NCBI GenBank assembly: GCA_048268485.1
Contig: JBLWVL010000014.1
Coordinates: 1 to 64,000 of the forward strand
Length of the DNA: 64,000 bases
Direction of reading: 5' to 3'
DNA from: Oceanospirillum sp048268485
GTDB lineage: Bacteria; Pseudomonadota; Gammaproteobacteria; Pseudomonadales; Halomonadaceae
Positions 33,395-41,325 of the stretch are shown here, in pieces. The notes beneath the pieces are model-generated. The model saw only the letters and a program-made list of their open reading frames with translations, did no database searches and was not told the origin of the DNA. How positions within the stretch are numbered: the stretch's first letter is position 1; every line of letters starts with the position of its first letter. The position numbers and the translations under genes are program-made.

Positions 33395-34282
33395 TCAGAG
33401 GCCGGTCTCCTTCGCCAACTGGATAAAGCGCCGGATATGCGGGTTATCTTCATCCTGCTGGCGCACTCCCAGAAAGATCTGTTTCTGAATACCCTCTTTT
33501 CCCAGCCTTATCAGTTTAATGGGCAGGTTCTCGGCGTACTCCCGCCCTAACCATGCCGGTAGCGTTGCCACACCACGATTGGCGGCCACCATCTGCAGGA
33601 TGATCTCTGTGGCTTCAAGAGTTTTGTGCTTTTGCGGTCGGCAGTGTGCGGGCAGCAGAAATTGCTGAAAAATATCCAGTCGTTCAATCTCCACCGGATA
33701 GGTAAATAACGTCTCGCCCGTTAGTTGATCCGGGGATAGCCACTGTTCTGCTGCCAGCGGGTTATCCTGGTATACCACCAGAACCTGCTCGTAAGGGAAA
33801 ACCGGCTCAAACACGATACCTTCACGCCAGATAGGATCTGGTGTTACCAGAATATCGATATCATGATTAAACAGAGCCGCCATGCCACCAAACTGAAAGC
33901 GTTGCTTCACGTCCAGATCGACAGAAGGGAAGACCTCCATAAAAGGCGAGACCACTTTGAGCAGCCACTGATAGCAGGGGTGACATTCCATTCCGATATG
34001 CAGACTGCCCTGTTCGTTGCGGGCAAAGCGGCTTAGGTTCTCATCAATGCGCTCCAGCTGAGGCAGAATGCGCTTAGCTTCTTTCAGCAGATATTCTCCG
34101 GCCTGAGTCAGCCGTACCTTGCGGCCATCCTTCAGCCAGACAGGACTGCCGATCTGGCCTTCCAGCTTTTTGATAGTGTGACTCAGCGCCGATTGGGTCA
34201 GGTGCAGGCTTTCAGATGCCGCTGTGAGAGAGCCTTGCTGGTCGATGGCGCGCAAAATACTTAGATGACTGCGCTCGATCAT
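33395..34282 (-). CDS. metR: LysR-type regulator of methionine genes
   Basis: 295 residues. N-terminal winged helix-turn-helix (LTAASESLHLTQSALSHTIKKLE) and a LysR effector domain; HIGMECHPCYQWL and DIDILVTPDPIW are typical MetR segments that bind homocysteine. It is divergent from metE, the standard arrangement, and should activate metE with homocysteine and regulate itself from the shared 142-bp region. Confidence 0.93.
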   Translation of the reverse strand: MIERSHLSILRAIDQQGSLTAASESLHLTQSALSHTIKKLEGQIGSPVWLKDGRKVRLTQAGEYLLKEAKRILPQLERIDENLSRFARNEQGSLHIGMECHPCYQWLLKVVSPFMEVFPSVDLDVKQRFQFGGMAALFNHDIDILVTPDPIWREGIVFEPVFPYEQVLVVYQDNPLAAEQWLSPDQLTGETLFTYPVEIERLDIFQQFLLPAHCRPQKHKTLEATEIILQMVAANRGVATLPAWLGREYAENLPIKLIRLGKEGIQKQIFLGVRQQDEDNPHIRRFIQLAKETGL

Positions 34283-34323
34283 ATCTTTGTCCTTTGCGGG
34301 CTTAGGCTACGAATTAAAAAACT

Positions 34324-34348
34324 ATGAATATATCTAATCATTTGATGA
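34324..34348. promoter_or_regulatory. Candidate MetR operator
   Basis: Between metR and metE, ATGA (34324-34327) and TCAT (34338-34341) enclose a TGA-N10-TCA dyad of LysR type, and TCAT-TTG-ATGA follows directly (34338-34348). The classical MetR core TGAA-N5-TTCA is not perfectly present, so the exact site is tentative. Confidence 0.45.
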
Positions 34349-34424
34349 GAAAGTACCATTATTTTTCATGAGTTGCATTGTTTAGGCTATGTTCATCGTC
34401 AATTCAGGCAGGTAAGGAACCACC

Positions 34425-36785
34425 ATGGCTTTAGTACACAACTTGGGTTTTCCTCGTATCGGCGCAGAGCGCGAACTGAAATTTGCTCAGGAAGGTTTTT
34501 GGAAAGGTGAGATCGCTGCGGATCAGCTATTGGCCACTGCAAAAATGATTCGTGAGATCAACTGGCAGCAGCAGGCGGAATTGGATTGGGTGCCGGTGGG
34601 GGATTTCTCCCTTTATGATCAGGTTCTGGATATGAGCTTTACCCTAGGTCATCTGCCTGAGCGGGTGCAGGCGCTGGAAGGCTGCGAACTGGATAACTAC
34701 TTTCGGTTAGCCCGGGGTCGTTCTGCGGGGGATACCGGATGTAACTGCGTAGCTGCTGGTGAGATGACCAAGTGGTTCGATACTAACTATCATTACATTG
34801 TTCCGGAAGTGACGGTGGCCACAGAGTTTACTCTGAACCCGGAGCGGATTCTCTCTCAGTTGGCCGAGGCTCAGATCCACTTGGGCCTGGCCAAAGCCAA
34901 ACCCGTGATTATCGGTCCGGTGACTTATCTTTGGCTAAGCAAGGCCAAAGATCGTTCCGACCCTCTGGCGCTGCTGGATAAACTGCTGCCGGTTTACAGT
35001 GCTCTGCTGGAACAGCTGGCAGATGCCGGTGTGGAATGGGTGCAGATCGATGAACCGGCACTGGTGACCGAGCTGGATGCGCGTTGGAAGCGGGCCTTTG
35101 AACACGCCTATCACATCCTGAAAGCGAATCGTCCCCAGGTGCTGATCGCCACCTATTTCGGCACCCTGCAGGATAATCTGCAGCTGGCCTGTAACCTGCC
35201 GGTGGCAGGTCTGCATATTGATGCTGTGCGTGGCCGGGAGGAGGTGACCCAGGTGGTGGACTGGTTGCCGGGTCATAAAGTGTTGTCCATCGGCGTGGTG
35301 GATGGCCGTAATATCTGGAAGACGGATCTGAATCGGGTGTTGGATTGGTTAGAACCTGTGTCAGCCAGGTTAGGTGATCGTCTCTGGCTGGCTCCTTCCT
35401 GTTCCCTGCTGCATGTTCCTGTGGATCTGGAGAGTGAGGCGGCGGACCCAGTGGATAAACCGGCGATGCTGGATGCGGAGCTGATCAGCTGGCTGGCGTT
35501 TGCTAAACAGAAGCTGGAGGAGGTGCGGATACTGGGGCGTGCCATCAATGAAGGTCGTGACGCAGTAGCGGAGCAACTGGCGGAGAATCAGGCGGCCATT
35601 ACCAACCGTCGACTATCTGAGCGGGTACATAACCGTGAGGTTAAAGCTAATGTTGGCGGTATCACCTCGGGTTTTGGTCAACGTCAGAGCGCTTACGCCT
35701 TACGTGCGGCGAAACAGGATAAGATTCTGAATCTGCCGCTCTATCCGACCACAACGATCGGCTCTTTCCCGCAGACTGCTGAGATCCGTAAAGCTCGTCT
35801 GGCCTATAAAATGCAGGAGCTGAGCGAGGCGGACTATCAGGCACAGATGAAAGCCGAGATTGAGCGCGCGGTTCTGGAGCAGGAGAAACTGGGACTGGAT
35901 CTGCTGGTGCACGGAGAAGCCGAGCGTAACGATATGGTGGAATACTTTGGTGAACAGCTGGAAGGCTATGCCTTCAGCCGTTTCGGTTGGGTGCAGTCTT
36001 ACGGTTCCCGCTGTGTGAAGCCACCGATTCTGTTTGGTGATATCAGCCGCCCGCAGCCGATGACGGTAGCCTGGACGCAGTTTGCTCAGTCCCTGACGGA
36101 CAAACCAGTGAAGGGGATGTTGACAGGGCCGGTAACGATGCTGAACTGGTCGTTCGTGCGTGACGATCAGCCCCGTAAAGAGAGCTGTATGCAGCTGGCG
36201 CTGGCGATCCGTCAGGAGGTGCAGGATCTGGAAGCTGCTGGGGTGAACGTGATCCAGATCGATGAAGCGGCTCTACGGGAAGGCCTGCCCCTGCGTCGCA
36301 GCGAATGGCAGCACTATCTGGATTGGGCGGTGAACTGTTTCCGGATCAGCGCCAATGGTGTCTCTGATGAAACCCAGATCCACACCCATATGTGTTACTC
36401 GGAGTTTAACGATATTATCGAATCCATCGCCCGTATGGATGCCGATGTGATCACCATCGAAACCTCGCGCTCCGATATGGAGCTGCTGGATGTGTTTGAA
36501 GCTTTTGAATACCCGAATGAGATTGGCCCCGGTGTCTATGATATTCACTCACCGAATATTCCGACAGTCGAGCAGATCGTCAACCTGATGAGCAAAGCGG
36601 CCGAGCGTATTCCCGCAGAGCGCCTTTGGGTAAACCCGGATTGCGGCCTGAAAACCCGCCAGTGGGCGGAGGTGATTCCCGCACTGGAGAATATGGTTGC
36701 CGCCGCACGGATACTTCGCCAGCAGGCGGCTTCCGGAGAGGCCTCAGCTCAGGTACAGATACAAGGGGAGGCGGAACCGGCATAA
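34425..36785 (+). CDS. metE: Cobalamin-independent methionine synthase
   Basis: 786 residues, full length. Two homologous halves: N-terminal start LGFPRIGAERELK and C-terminal TTTIGSFPQTAEIRKAR, with zinc ligands in HTHMCYSEF and NPDCGLKTRQW and Glu in HGEAERNDMVEYFGEQ. It transfers the methyl group of 5-methyltetrahydrofolate-(Glu)n to homocysteine without B12. A divergent metR lies upstream and a terminator follows. Confidence 0.97.
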   Translation: MALVHNLGFPRIGAERELKFAQEGFWKGEIAADQLLATAKMIREINWQQQAELDWVPVGDFSLYDQVLDMSFTLGHLPERVQALEGCELDNYFRLARGRSAGDTGCNCVAAGEMTKWFDTNYHYIVPEVTVATEFTLNPERILSQLAEAQIHLGLAKAKPVIIGPVTYLWLSKAKDRSDPLALLDKLLPVYSALLEQLADAGVEWVQIDEPALVTELDARWKRAFEHAYHILKANRPQVLIATYFGTLQDNLQLACNLPVAGLHIDAVRGREEVTQVVDWLPGHKVLSIGVVDGRNIWKTDLNRVLDWLEPVSARLGDRLWLAPSCSLLHVPVDLESEAADPVDKPAMLDAELISWLAFAKQKLEEVRILGRAINEGRDAVAEQLAENQAAITNRRLSERVHNREVKANVGGITSGFGQRQSAYALRAAKQDKILNLPLYPTTTIGSFPQTAEIRKARLAYKMQELSEADYQAQMKAEIERAVLEQEKLGLDLLVHGEAERNDMVEYFGEQLEGYAFSRFGWVQSYGSRCVKPPILFGDISRPQPMTVAWTQFAQSLTDKPVKGMLTGPVTMLNWSFVRDDQPRKESCMQLALAIRQEVQDLEAAGVNVIQIDEAALREGLPLRRSEWQHYLDWAVNCFRISANGVSDETQIHTHMCYSEFNDIIESIARMDADVITIETSRSDMELLDVFEAFEYPNEIGPGVYDIHSPNIPTVEQIVNLMSKAAERIPAERLWVNPDCGLKTRQWAEVIPALENMVAAARILRQQAASGEASAQVQIQGEAEPA

Positions 36786-36824
36786 CGCTGAGATAACTTT
36801 CGCAATCACAAGCTGAAAATACAC

Positions 36825-36866
36825 AAAGCCCCCGTTATCTGATTCTCTGAGATAGTGGGGGTTTTG
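36825..36866 (+). terminator. Terminator after metE
   Basis: GCCCCC (36828-36833) pairs with GGGGG (36857-36861), and ATCT pairs with AGAT inside the arms; AAA precedes and TTTTG follows, so it may work in both directions. Confidence 0.8.
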
Positions 36867-36915
36867 TTTGTTTTGGTGATCGCTTAGCTGAGATCAAGTG
36901 GATGCCTGGAAAGAA

Positions 36916-37428
36916 TCAGGGCGCGTTACGCTCAATAACTTCCGGGAGCCAGATCAGGTCGGTAACACCTACATCGATGCCCAGCTGATTAAGCAGAGTG
37001 GTCAGCTGCCCTCTATGGTGTGTCTGATGATTAAAAAAATGAGTCACAGCAAGCCATAACTCATATTTACGCGGAATAGGGTTCACAATACTGGTGTATC
37101 TGAGTTCGTCCTGAAGAGCCACGTCGGTTAACTGATGGCTCCAGTCGGTTATTTTCTGATCTGTCATTTTGCGATCAGCCTGAAGTGCTTCAAAATCTGA
37201 GTGCAGTTCCTGATTCAGTCCTGAAACCTGAAAGGGTTCATTAAGGAAGCGGCCCAGCCAGATTTTATCACCCAGTAACAGATGGTTGAGGGTGCCATGA
37301 ATGGATTTAAAGAATGCCCCTCTGTCCTCTTTTCTCTCCTGGTCGGATATTTTTGCACAGGCTGCGTAGATTCTTTCATTCATCCAATGGTTATAGGATG
37401 CAAGATCCCGGGCTTGTTGGGCGTGCAT
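36916..37428 (-). CDS. DinB-family (four-helix bundle) metalloprotein
   Basis: 170 residues. The family's metal-binding His triad is visible: His in IHGTLNHLLLGD and the pair in HFFNHQTHHRGQ. The start NYNHWMNERI-like segment (SYNHWMNERIYAAC) is typical of the DinB/DUF664 group. Members act as thiol S-transferases or are of unknown function; the name refers to Bacillus DinB, not to DNA polymerase IV. It is a single-gene unit with an A/G-rich site (AGGAGT) before the ATG. Confidence 0.9.
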   Translation of the reverse strand: MHAQQARDLASYNHWMNERIYAACAKISDQERKEDRGAFFKSIHGTLNHLLLGDKIWLGRFLNEPFQVSGLNQELHSDFEALQADRKMTDQKITDWSHQLTDVALQDELRYTSIVNPIPRKYELWLAVTHFFNHQTHHRGQLTTLLNQLGIDVGVTDLIWLPEVIERNAP

Positions 37429-37586
37429 AAAAAGACTCCTTTTTCGACGAATTAAACAAGCCGCTTTATGAAAGGGTTGCGATGCTCTTTACCACGAGTG
37501 TATCACTGCTATGGGAAGCTAATGCCTCAACATACGGCTAATCTGATAAAATCCCTGAAATTTTTTAACCAACGGGATAAAAGACA

Positions 37587-38276
37587 ATGGCGATTGATCT
37601 GCCGGATGATTGGTTGGCGGTACTGGGCGGCGAGTTTGAACAGCCTTATATGCAGAACCTGAAAGCGTTTTTAGCCGAGGAGAAGGCGCAAGGTAAGGTG
37701 ATTTATCCCCATTCGTCCGATTGGTTTAATGCTTTTAAGTACACACCGCTGAACCAGGTTAAGGTAGTGATTCTGGGGCAGGACCCTTACCACGGGCCAA
37801 ATCAGGCCCATGGGCTTTGTTTTTCCGTACGCCCTGGGGTTAAAACGCCACCGTCTCTGGTGAATATCTATAAGGAGCTGCAAAGCGACCTGGGTATACA
37901 GCCGGTCAATCACGGTTATCTGACCAGCTGGGCAAAACAGGGCGTATTGATGATCAATGCGGTGCTGACTGTGGAGCAGGCTAATGCCGGTTCCCATCAG
38001 AAAAAAGGCTGGGAGCAGTTCACCGATAAGGTGATTCATGTGATCAATGAACAGCTCGATGGTGTGGTGTTTCTGCTGTGGGGCAGCTATGCCCAAAAGA
38101 AAGCGGCTTTTGTGGATCAGAACAAACATCTGGTACTGAAGTCGGTGCACCCGTCACCGCTGTCGGCGCACCGTGGCTTCTTTGGTAATCATCAGTTTAG
38201 TCAGGCCAATGAGTTTCTGGTCTCCCGTGGTAAACAGCCGATCAACTGGCAGTTGCCGGAGCAACCGGAAGCCTGA
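37587..38276 (+). CDS. ung: Uracil-DNA glycosylase
   Basis: 229 residues. Water-activating Asp in GQDPYHG (Asp66), the uracil-recognition segment HGLCFSV and the late HPSPLSAHRGFFG are diagnostic of family 1 UDG. It removes uracil from DNA to start base-excision repair. It is followed by a bidirectional terminator shared with ygfZ. Confidence 0.97.
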   Translation: MAIDLPDDWLAVLGGEFEQPYMQNLKAFLAEEKAQGKVIYPHSSDWFNAFKYTPLNQVKVVILGQDPYHGPNQAHGLCFSVRPGVKTPPSLVNIYKELQSDLGIQPVNHGYLTSWAKQGVLMINAVLTVEQANAGSHQKKGWEQFTDKVIHVINEQLDGVVFLLWGSYAQKKAAFVDQNKHLVLKSVHPSPLSAHRGFFGNHQFSQANEFLVSRGKQPINWQLPEQPEA

Positions 38277-38334
38277 TCTTTTTTGGAATGAGCATTCAGA
38301 AGTGATTCGAGTTGCTGTGAGCCGATAGACACAC

Positions 38335-38366
38335 AAAAGGCGCGAACCTTTCGATTCGCGCCCTTT
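38335..38366. terminator. Bidirectional terminator between ung and ygfZ
   Basis: GGCGCGAA (38339-38346) and TTCGCGCC (38355-38362) form an 8-bp GC-rich stem with an 8-nt loop, with AAAA before and CTTT after. Confidence 0.85.
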
Positions 38367-38413
38367 GCTTTTGGGGGCTTCACCCATGGGAGGAAAAACA
38401 AGAGGAAAGAAGA

Positions 38414-39364
38414 TCAGATCTCCTGTTTTTCCAGTCCGTAAGGCAGCTCGATCAGGGTGAGTGGCTGATCATCTGCCGTCAGCAGCGGTTCTTCCAGTGT
38501 GTTGTCTTTCAATACCGCTAATAGTTCGGTTTTGCCTTCGGCGTTGATAGCGCTCAGTAGCACTTCACCGGCTTCGGTTTTATCCCCTTCCATCAGACAG
38601 ATCACTTTATCGCCAACTTTAGCTTCACCATCACTGATTAACCGCTGCAGACGCTTCTTAACACCGCCACGGTATTGGGCGCGGGCGATAATCTCCTGAC
38701 CGGTATAGCAGCCTTTCTTAAAGCTGATGGCGCCGGTGGCCTGATAGTTGAGCATCTGAGGGATAAACTGATCGGTATGGCTCTGCTCCAGCAGAATCTG
38801 TGCATTTTCGATCTGGGTCAGATTCCAGGTGGCTTCGGATACCGGTGTCAGTTTGCTGTCAAAAAGCGCATTCAGAGTCTCAAATCGGCACAGGCCGATA
38901 CTGCGCTCAGTCATGCCTGGCAGATTGAAAGCATCTACGTCTTCGGCCTTTGCATCAGCATGATTAAAACCAACCACGGCGATCTCGTCGGATTTGTCCT
39001 CAAAGGTGCAGCGGTACAGGGGCGCAAATTTGCTCAGGTTGGTTTGGGTTGTTTCCAGTGTTGAGCGTGGTAATAATAGCAGCAAGCCTTCAGGGTGGCG
39101 CACCACATAAAAGGTGGCGTAGGGGCGGCCTTTTGGTGAGGTCAGCAGGGAAAGGCGCAGTTCGCCTTCCTCAAGATCCTCAATCTTCTGACTGGCCTGA
39201 CCGTGCAGTAGTTTGGCGGCCATATCGCCTTTGATCAGAAGCACTCCCATACTGGCTAGCGGGCTGAAGATTTTGGTGGTGCCGAGCTGTTTTGCCTGTT
39301 CCTGTAAAGTGGTGTCGATCTCGGGTAGTTGCTCGTATCGGTTGATGCTCGGTGTTGATTCCAT
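38414..39364 (-). CDS. ygfZ: Folate-binding protein YgfZ
   Basis: 316 residues. The diagnostic motif KKGCYTGQEIIAR, with the functional Cys, is present, and the protein has the GcvT-like fold. YgfZ uses tetrahydrofolate and helps maintain certain iron-sulfur enzymes such as the tRNA-modifying MiaB. The usual sdhE gene is not seen upstream; the 265 bp to the next gene hold no other supported gene. Confidence 0.94.
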   Translation of the reverse strand: MESTPSINRYEQLPEIDTTLQEQAKQLGTTKIFSPLASMGVLLIKGDMAAKLLHGQASQKIEDLEEGELRLSLLTSPKGRPYATFYVVRHPEGLLLLLPRSTLETTQTNLSKFAPLYRCTFEDKSDEIAVVGFNHADAKAEDVDAFNLPGMTERSIGLCRFETLNALFDSKLTPVSEATWNLTQIENAQILLEQSHTDQFIPQMLNYQATGAISFKKGCYTGQEIIARAQYRGGVKKRLQRLISDGEAKVGDKVICLMEGDKTEAGEVLLSAINAEGKTELLAVLKDNTLEEPLLTADDQPLTLIELPYGLEKQEI

Positions 39365-39629
39365 AGCGGTTCCATAGGATTGGTGGCGGTTGATCGCGCT
39401 GAGAGTTAACCCATTCTCGGTGCAGCGTTGTTCGGGTTATCGCGTCAGCCATCCGGCAGTAATTGATTTAGTATATTAAGCTGACCTCTGAAATCCGACA
39501 GGCTTCAGCTATCATTATTGAACTTTTACTTAATGTTGGTTTTCCAAGAGCTGATTTCAAGTCCGAATCGCTTTATCTCTCAACACTTTATCCCTTAAAT
39601 GAACCGCTATAACGCTGACTGAACCTGAT

Positions 39630-40085
39630 ATGAAACCGAACACTGCCTCTACTCACTCACTGATGCCCTGGATCACTGCCTTTGCAGTGCTGGCTCTGTT
39701 GGTGCAGTGTTTCGGCATGCTGACGGAACCCGCTGCCAGATTGGGGGCTTCCCATGGAGAGTCCGCAGTGTTTGCGACGGATCCCCATGGCGGACAGGGT
39801 TTAATGCTGGCCTCTGGCTTCACCGAATCCTTAGCGGAATCCGACCACTCCGGGCAAGGTCATGCAGGGTCTGCCAGACTGATGCCGGACACTGCTCCGG
39901 TTATGAGCTGCTGTGATGATGAAAGCCAGCCGATAACGCTGGCAGAGATCCAGCTGTTATCCCTGATCTTTATTTTTGGGTTATTCACACTCTTAATCAT
40001 CACGGGTCAGGCTCCTAAGCCCCGGGCGCTGCCGTTATCCTCCCGCATACGTTTACACAAGCTCCATTGCTGTTGGCTGAACTAG
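39630..40085 (+). CDS. Small membrane protein of the copper locus, unknown function
   Basis: 151 residues with a hydrophobic segment near the N-terminus (about 15-32), a His/Gly/Ser-rich middle with metal-type residues (HGESAVF, DHSGQGHAG, MSCCDDES) and a second helix (about 110-127), then a basic tail. The Cys-Cys-Asp-Asp, His and Met residues and the position upstream of a cytochrome c and of copZ-copA suggest a role in copper handling, similar to DUF2946-type proteins, but I cannot place it in a family. Confidence 0.6.
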   Translation: MKPNTASTHSLMPWITAFAVLALLVQCFGMLTEPAARLGASHGESAVFATDPHGGQGLMLASGFTESLAESDHSGQGHAGSARLMPDTAPVMSCCDDESQPITLAEIQLLSLIFIFGLFTLLIITGQAPKPRALPLSSRIRLHKLHCCWLN

Positions 40086-40242
40086 AGTTGTTGGCTGAAT
40101 CAGATCTCTGATTTTCAGGCGGCTTATCTCTGACGCTGCTGCCTGAAAATGCCTATGGCGAAAGGCCATAAAGATCAGTCCGATCAATAAGTACATTTCA
40201 TTAAAAAGTACATTCAACCCGTTTTAACAGCAGGATTATCTT

Positions 40243-40818
40243 GTGTTGTATTTTATTAAGAGCATTTTCTCATCAGGTTTTTCATCATCCCTGAAGCGGG
40301 GCAAGGCTGTTTCCCGTGGTACTAAGATTGCTTCCAGTGGCGCTAAAATTGTTTCTCATGGATGTAAAGCGCTTCTGGTGCTGAGTTTAGGTCTGTTAGC
40401 GGCCTGCAGCGACGACAGTCAAACCGAGATGAACAATCACAGCGCGATGGCTACAGACACCGCTGTAAAAGCAGAGCGTTGGTATACGCAGGAGATGGTG
40501 AATCAGGGGAAGCCGCTTTATCAGGAAAACTGTGCCCAGTGTCATGGTGGTTTTGGTCAGGGCAATCCGGACTGGCGTAAACCGACGGAAGATGGTCGCT
40601 ATCTGCCGCCGCCGCTGAACGGCACCGGTCATGCCTGGCACCATCCGCTGGATCAGCTGCGCGGTGTGATCAAGCACGGTCGTGGGCCGGATGTCCCCTC
40701 AGATATGCCTGCCTGGGGGCAGAAGCTGTCTGATGAAGAGATCGACAGTGTCATCGCCTGGTTCCAGTCCCGCTGGCCCGATAAGATCTATCAGGCGTGG
40801 AGTCGTCCTAAGCATTAA
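40243..40818 (+). CDS. Cytochrome c lipoprotein
   Basis: 191 residues from a GTG start after AGGA. The N-terminus is long and basic, then a lipobox (LGLLAAC, Cys near residue 50) marks a lipoprotein, followed by a single class I cytochrome c domain: haem site CAQCH, GTGHAWHHP, and the axial Met in SDMPAWGQ. It is a periplasmic, membrane-tethered electron carrier. A CxxCH protein of this type is often found next to copper genes; the precise partner is not known. Confidence 0.88.
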   Translation: MLYFIKSIFSSGFSSSLKRGKAVSRGTKIASSGAKIVSHGCKALLVLSLGLLAACSDDSQTEMNNHSAMATDTAVKAERWYTQEMVNQGKPLYQENCAQCHGGFGQGNPDWRKPTEDGRYLPPPLNGTGHAWHHPLDQLRGVIKHGRGPDVPSDMPAWGQKLSDEEIDSVIAWFQSRWPDKIYQAWSRPKH

Positions 40819-40847
40819 AATCCACGACGAAATTTTTTTGATCACGC

Positions 40848-40879
40848 TTGACCCTGTAGCCTACTACAGGGTTTAGAAT
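40848..40879 (+). promoter_or_regulatory. CueR/MerR-type copper promoter
   Basis: TTGACC (-35, 40848-40853) and TAGAAT (-10, 40874-40879) are separated by an overlong spacer of 20 bp (19 if TTAGAA is used). Inside is a perfect inverted repeat ACCCTGTAG (40851-40859) and CTACAGGGT (40864-40872). This is the hallmark of MerR-family activators that twist the promoter, with CueR the expected one. The start of copZ is about 80 bp downstream. Confidence 0.88.
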
Positions 40880-40957
40880 GCAGTTATTGAAGCTTATTAT
40901 CTGAAACAGTTAATCTGAATCCTTTAAGCGAATTCCTTTAAGAGCTAGGTAGCGAAC

Positions 40958-41164
40958 ATGAGCAAAGAAGTTGTTATTACACTGGAAGGTCTTTCCTGCA
41001 ACGGTTGTGTGAACTCAGTAACCACAGCCCTGATGATGGTCGATGGCGTTGAGCAGGCTGATGTCACCCTGTACGAAGCCCATGTCACCGGCACGATGAA
41101 GGTAGAAGACCTGATCGATGCGGTGGAAGAAGCCGGTTTCGATGCGGAAGAAAAGAAAGCCTGA
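40958..41164 (+). CDS. copZ: Copper chaperone (CopZ-like HMA protein)
   Basis: 68 residues, a single heavy-metal-associated domain with a GLSCNGC metal motif (two Cys bind Cu(I)), instead of the common GMTCxxC. The ferredoxin-like fold is evident from the alternating pattern. It carries Cu(I) to the ATPase encoded next, and is governed by the CueR-type promoter. Confidence 0.92.
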   Translation: MSKEVVITLEGLSCNGCVNSVTTALMMVDGVEQADVTLYEAHVTGTMKVEDLIDAVEEAGFDAEEKKA

Positions 41165-41325
41165 TCTGGCAGGTTCCTCGCACGATTTTTGATGGTATAG
41201 ATTCCGGACGGGTTCAGTCCCGGGGGAAACTTCTGTGCATCGTCTCTGATCCGGCTTAGGCCGATCAGTCATTTTTACCGGCTGATATTGGCGCAGGGCG
41301 CGGATAGCAGCCAAAGGGAGGTTTT

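Noticed and set aside
34283..34424. SAM riboswitch upstream of metE
   Set aside because: The 142-bp space is too short and lacks the conserved elements; control by MetR explains the arrangement.
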